Below are positions 61,304 to 64,000 of a stretch of 64,000 nucleotides of DNA, one piece after another. The notes below the pieces were generated by a model. It saw only the letters and a list, made by a program, of their open reading frames with translations. It searched no databases and had not been told where the DNA came from. Location of the stretch: the NCBI GenBank assembly GCA_031429105.1, contig JANOYV010000090.1:20894-84893 (forward strand), written 5' to 3'. Each line of letters starts with the position of its first letter. Position 1 is the first letter of the stretch. Origin of the DNA: JAKFWF01 sp031429105. Its GTDB lineage: Bacteria; Pseudomonadota; Alphaproteobacteria; Rhizobiales; Hyphomicrobiaceae. The translations under genes and the position numbers were made by a program.

Positions 61304-61528
61304 ATGAAGAAGTCCGCAGACGTCCATCCTGATTACCACGCCATCAAGGTGGTATTGACCGATGGAACGCATTTCACGACCTATTCGACCTACGGCAAAG
61401 AAGGCGACACGCTGTCGCTTGATATCGATCCATCGACCCATCCTGCTTGGACCGGCGGCGATCAGCGCCTAATGGATCGTGGTGGCCGTCTGTCGCGCTT
61501 CAAGAAGAAGTTCGAAGGCCTGTTTTGA
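61304..61528 (+). CDS. rpmE: 50S ribosomal protein L31, zinc-free type
   Basis: A 74-residue ribosomal protein L31: MKKSADVHPDYHAIKVVLTD, TYGKEGDTLSLDIDPSTHP and WTGGDQRLMDRGGRLSRFKK. It contains no cysteine, so it is the C-minus form that does not bind zinc. The AAACGACG before the ATG is a weak ribosome site. A rho-independent terminator follows immediately, consistent with a single-gene transcript. Confidence 0.96.
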   Translation: MKKSADVHPDYHAIKVVLTDGTHFTTYSTYGKEGDTLSLDIDPSTHPAWTGGDQRLMDRGGRLSRFKKKFEGLF

Positions 61529-61551
61529 TCTTCCAAACGGTCGCGTTTGCC

Positions 61552-61591
61552 AAGCTGGCGCCGAGAGTTCACCCTCTTGGCCCAGCTTTTT
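61552..61591 (+). terminator. Rho-independent terminator of rpmE
   Basis: AAGCTGG (61552-61558) pairs with CCAGCTT (61582-61588), continued inward by GCC/GGC and GAG/CTC pairs, and is followed by a T-run (TTTTT, 61587-61591). It begins 24 bases after the rpmE stop. Confidence 0.8.
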
Positions 61592-61652
61592 GGCGTTCTT
61601 GTGCAATATTCTGCGATCACGCCGTCTAATTGAATAATCGCAGTGCGCGCGT

Positions 61653-62195
61653 TTACTGCCGCGCGGATCGGCTGAAGGCGACGCTCAACTGCGCCATTTG
61701 GGCGGCCACTGGATTGGATTTAATCGCATCGGCAGGTTGCTCGATTGCGCGATCAATTTGCATGATTCGATCATTCAGCATGAAGCTTTCATCGATCAGG
61801 CACTGCAAGCCTTCAGGCAGGGCCGCAAAATTTTGAATGTGCGAGGGACGCCCGAAAGGCCGCAGCTTGATGCGCGAACGCTTCTTCGCAGCTTCAGCTG
61901 GTGTCAGATCGCCTTCCTTCAGTCCGCGACGCACGAGCAGCCAAGAGGCAAGCTCCAACAGCCGCGTCGTTAGACGCATGCTCTCCGTGGCGTAGGTAAC
62001 TGACAGGGGCGGCTTGAGGCTTTTCGCATCGCGTCGGCCTTCACCATCGAGGTAGGCCGCCGTGCGTTCGACGAGCGCCATGCCGGCCTTGAATACGGCA
62101 TCGAACTGCTCGGAGTGGGCGAAGCGTTCGCCGAAGGAAATCGTCACCGCGCTTGAAGCGTCACGGATCTCGAACACACCTGAACTGCTGCTCAT
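61653..62195 (-). CDS. rcdA: DUF1465 protein, RcdA-type regulator of CtrA degradation
   Basis: In Caulobacter RcdA is an adaptor that helps deliver CtrA to the ClpXP protease at the G1-S transition. The 180-residue protein shows the family core: FGERFAHSEQFDAVFKAGM, ERTAAYLDGEGRRD, and YATESMRLTTRLLELASWLL with the following LVRRGL. The ATG at 62195 is used; upstream in-frame codons give an unconserved leader. Presence of RcdA supports an alphaproteobacterial host with a CtrA-type cell cycle. CtrA itself is not in this window. Confidence 0.88.
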   Translation of the reverse strand: MSSSSGVFEIRDASSAVTISFGERFAHSEQFDAVFKAGMALVERTAAYLDGEGRRDAKSLKPPLSVTYATESMRLTTRLLELASWLLVRRGLKEGDLTPAEAAKKRSRIKLRPFGRPSHIQNFAALPEGLQCLIDESFMLNDRIMQIDRAIEQPADAIKSNPVAAQMAQLSVAFSRSARQ

Positions 62196-62321
62196 GACTG
62201 TTACCAACTCGACGCTACAAGATACCAACTTAATCGACCCGCAGTGTGCCAGTCGACCGTTAACAAGTCGTCCCAGAATAGGAACATTTCAGGGCGGTTG
62301 CAAATTTTGTACCCAAAAAAA

Positions 62322-62344
62322 GAGCCGCTCGGTGAGAGCGGCTC
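62322..62344 (-). terminator. Rho-independent terminator
   Basis: A perfect nine-base-pair stem with a five-base loop; on the reverse strand the stem is followed by CTTTTTTT (the A-run at 62314-62320 on the forward strand). It terminates the DUF1192 transcript or a small RNA between it and rcdA. Confidence 0.88.
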
Positions 62345-62460
62345 GAAAGTCAACAGGGAGGCGTAATTTCCGAGCAGCACAGCTGCTGCTCAACATCCAG
62401 AATGTCTGGACAACGGTGAAACTAAACGAAGATCACTAATAAAATGTGAATGGCAAATAA
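62322..62460 (-). ncRNA. Candidate small RNA or structured 3' UTR ending in a strong terminator
   Basis: Three hairpins occur in series on the reverse strand: TCCAGA/TCTGGA (62396-62410), GAGCAGC/GCTGCTC (62372-62391) and the terminator GAGCCGCTC/GAGCGGCTC (62322-62344) followed by seven T residues. Between the last two is an unpaired CGCCTCCCTGTTGAC, a CU-rich anti-Shine-Dalgarno-like segment of the sort seen in alphaproteobacterial regulatory RNAs. The 5' end is not defined; no clear promoter was found, and the whole could be the 3' UTR of the DUF1192 gene. The rest of 62196-62498 contains nothing else I can name. Confidence 0.45.
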
Positions 62461-62498
62461 TGTGTTTACACGTCGGCGCAGGTCTCAGCTGGACACGT

Positions 62499-62687
62499 TT
62501 ACGATTTGAAGAACTGGCTGGCGGCCTTTTCATGCGCTTCCCGCTTGGTGATTTCGGTCCGCACACGCGCAACTTCCGCCTCGCAAGCGATGATCCGCTC
62601 CTTGAGATCGGCAACCGAAAGGTTCGTCAAGTTTTCGCCGAGCGTGACGATGCTCGCCGTCTTCGGTCTCACGTCATCCCAATCCAT
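62499..62687 (-). CDS. DUF1192 family small protein
   Basis: A 62-residue protein with a helical hairpin core (LTNLSVADLKERIIACEAEV, then RVRTEITKREAHEKAA), the DUF1192 pattern found next to rcdA and quinone oxidoreductase genes in Hyphomicrobiales. The ATG at 62687 follows CAGGAGGTGCCC, an excellent ribosome site. Function is not known. Confidence 0.85.
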   Translation of the reverse strand: MDWDDVRPKTASIVTLGENLTNLSVADLKERIIACEAEVARVRTEITKREAHEKAASQFFKS

Positions 62688-62797
62688 GGGCACCTCCTGC
62701 ACTGATAACTGGCTGCACAGGTCACTGGCTGCGCTTGTAACCCGGCCTCGTCTGGGGCAAGTCTGCACCACCTGATTTCAGCGCGAAAGATGCCCTC

Positions 62798-63799
62798 ATG
62801 TCCAGCACAGCCAAAACGATGACCGCAATCCAGATCGAGGGCAAGGGCGGCGGCCCAGAAGTTCTCTTCCCGCACGAGGTACCGATGCCGGTGCCGGCCT
62901 TAGGCCAACTGTTGATCCGCAACGTCGCATGTGGCGTCAATCGCCCGGATGTGCAGCAGCGCAAGGGGCTTTATCCCGCCCCCAAGGGACACTCACTGAT
63001 CCCGGGGCTTGAGGTCGCCGGTCACGTCGATGCGGTTGGCCCAGGCGTCCACCGCTATAAGGTCGGCGATGCGGTTATGGCGCTCGTCAACGGCGGCGGA
63101 TACGCCACCCACACGATTGCCGAGGAGGGTGCCTGCCTGCCGGTGCCGAAGTCGCTCGATATGGTGCACGCCGGTGGCATGCCCGAAACCTTCTTCACCG
63201 TCTGGCACAACGTGTTCGAGCGCGGGCGCTTGAAACACGGTGACTGGTTCCTCGTGCATGGCGGATCGAGCGGCATTGGCGTGGCTGCGATCCAACTCGC
63301 CAAAATGTTCGGCGCGAAGGTGATCGCCACCGCCGGATCAGCTGAGAAGTGCGCGGCCTGCCTCAGCTTGGGCGCCGACCACGCCATCGACTACCGCACG
63401 ACCGATTTCGTCGAGGCTGTCAGCGCGATCACCAAAGGCCACGGCGCCGACGTGATCCTCGATATGGTGGGCGCCGACTATATCGACCGTGACATCAAGT
63501 GCGCGGCGGAAGATGGCCGCATCGTCTCGATTGCCTTCCAGAAGGGCGGCACGGTGACGGCCGACCTGCAACGCATGATGCTGAAGCGCCTGACCATCAC
63601 CGGCTCGACGCTGCGCATCCGCACCAACCACATCAAGGCGCAAATCGCGCACGGCCTCGAAAGTTATGTGCTGCCGATGCTGGCTGATGGCCGCGTGAAG
63701 ATCGTGATGGATTCAACCTATCCGCTCGCGAAGGTCGCCGACGCCCACACCCGCATGGATGGCGGCGCGCACATCGGGAAGATTGTGTTGGTGGTGTGA
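62798..63799 (+). CDS. NAD(P)H-quinone oxidoreductase (zeta-crystallin/PIG3 type)
   Basis: A 333-residue zinc-free medium-chain dehydrogenase that reduces quinones by one electron using NADPH. It has the family opening GKGGGPEVLFPHEVPMPVP, VACGVNRPDVQQRKGLYP, VAGHVDAVGPGV and the nucleotide-binding VHGGSSGIGVAAIQLAK. The zinc-ligand cysteines of alcohol dehydrogenases are absent. A second in-frame ATG at 62819 (MTAIQIEG) is also a plausible start. Divergent from DUF1192. Confidence 0.9.
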   Translation: MSSTAKTMTAIQIEGKGGGPEVLFPHEVPMPVPALGQLLIRNVACGVNRPDVQQRKGLYPAPKGHSLIPGLEVAGHVDAVGPGVHRYKVGDAVMALVNGGGYATHTIAEEGACLPVPKSLDMVHAGGMPETFFTVWHNVFERGRLKHGDWFLVHGGSSGIGVAAIQLAKMFGAKVIATAGSAEKCAACLSLGADHAIDYRTTDFVEAVSAITKGHGADVILDMVGADYIDRDIKCAAEDGRIVSIAFQKGGTVTADLQRMMLKRLTITGSTLRIRTNHIKAQIAHGLESYVLPMLADGRVKIVMDSTYPLAKVADAHTRMDGGAHIGKIVLVV

Positions 63800-63954
63800 G
63801 GGGAGGAGGGGACAGTTGCCAATCTGACGAATTCTCAGCAATTAGAATAGCTTAGTCCAAATCGGTGACTGTCTCCGTCGATGCAAACCCAACCGATCCA
63901 TGCTAAGACCGGAGCGGTGAGGGGCCAAACCCTCAGCAATCTACACCGCACGGG

Positions 63955-64000
63955 TCATTCTTTGTTTTTTGGTGCCGGCTCCTTCACTGGGGCCGTTGCG
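63955..64000 (-). CDS. Possible C-terminal end of a gene continuing beyond the window
   Basis: On the reverse strand the frame entering from the window edge reads ATAPVKEPAPKNKE and ends in TGA at 63957-63955. The Ala/Pro/Lys-rich tail is typical of bacterial C-termini, but only 14 codons are visible, so it cannot be identified. The rest of 63800-63954 holds one weak hairpin (TGAGGG/CCCTCA, 63918-63935) and nothing else clear. Confidence 0.3.
   Translation of the reverse strand, partial: ATAPVKEPAPKNKE

Noticed and set aside
1..64000. tRNA genes, rRNA genes, CRISPR arrays, insertion sequences or prophage
   Set aside because: No T-loop or acceptor-stem patterns, regularly spaced repeats, transposase or phage structural motifs were found on reading both strands.

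Overview
This window comes from a moderately GC-rich alphaproteobacterium, most likely Hyphomicrobiales-like. The lineage call rests on RcdA (DUF1465), DUF1192, a CrtW-type ketolase, the miaA/serB/ilvI neighbourhood and the rcdA-rpmE neighbourhood; it is an inference from gene content, not a measured phylogeny. The DNA is densely coded chromosome. I found no insertion sequence, prophage, CRISPR array, rRNA or tRNA.

Layout. 1-11.4 kb: the end of a DUF697/YcjF membrane protein, the osmoregulated periplasmic glucan pair opgG-opgH, a solo LuxR-type DNA-binding domain followed by a CoxE-like VWA protein, a lipoprotein, a small membrane protein, a CelD/BcsL-type acetyltransferase, and a reverse-strand series Hpt protein, [2Fe-2S] ferredoxin, ferredoxin-NADP+ reductase. 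11.7-20.9 kb: a 936-residue membrane-anchored coiled-coil protein with seven exact-length 22-residue repeats, a dipeptide epimerase, an MFS transporter, a threonine dehydratase and a FadL porin. 21.0-30.5 kb: housekeeping metabolism (ccdA-thiD, pgk-gph, an M20 amidohydrolase, a TMEM175-like protein, ornithine decarboxylase plus agmatinase, a YeeE/YedE sulfur transporter).

30.5-37.0 kb holds the most unusual locus: a reverse-strand three-gene cassette encoding an exported caspase-like protease with Sel1 repeats, an exported c-type cytochrome with two CxxCH motifs and a C-terminal DUF4384 domain, and an exported caspase-fold protein that has lost both catalytic residues. Both caspase-fold proteins also carry peptidoglycan-binding-like modules. 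A 55-residue membrane protein is divergently encoded across an AT-rich promoter region.

37.1-47.7 kb combines EF-P and its lysylation enzymes (efp, epmA, epmB) with a carotenoid cluster (crtY, crtB, crtW, crtE, crtI). epmB overlaps crtY by four bases. An ABC-2 type exporter lies between crtE and crtW in a gapless reverse-strand operon. With CrtE, B, I, Y and W but no CrtZ, the expected end product is canthaxanthin/echinenone. 47.8-54.8 kb: an AEC carrier, an orphan molybdopterin oxidoreductase and a divergent tctCBA tripartite uptake system. 54.8-64 kb: the acetolactate synthase subunits separated by two extra genes, then miaA, serB, rpmE, rcdA, DUF1192 and a quinone oxidoreductase.
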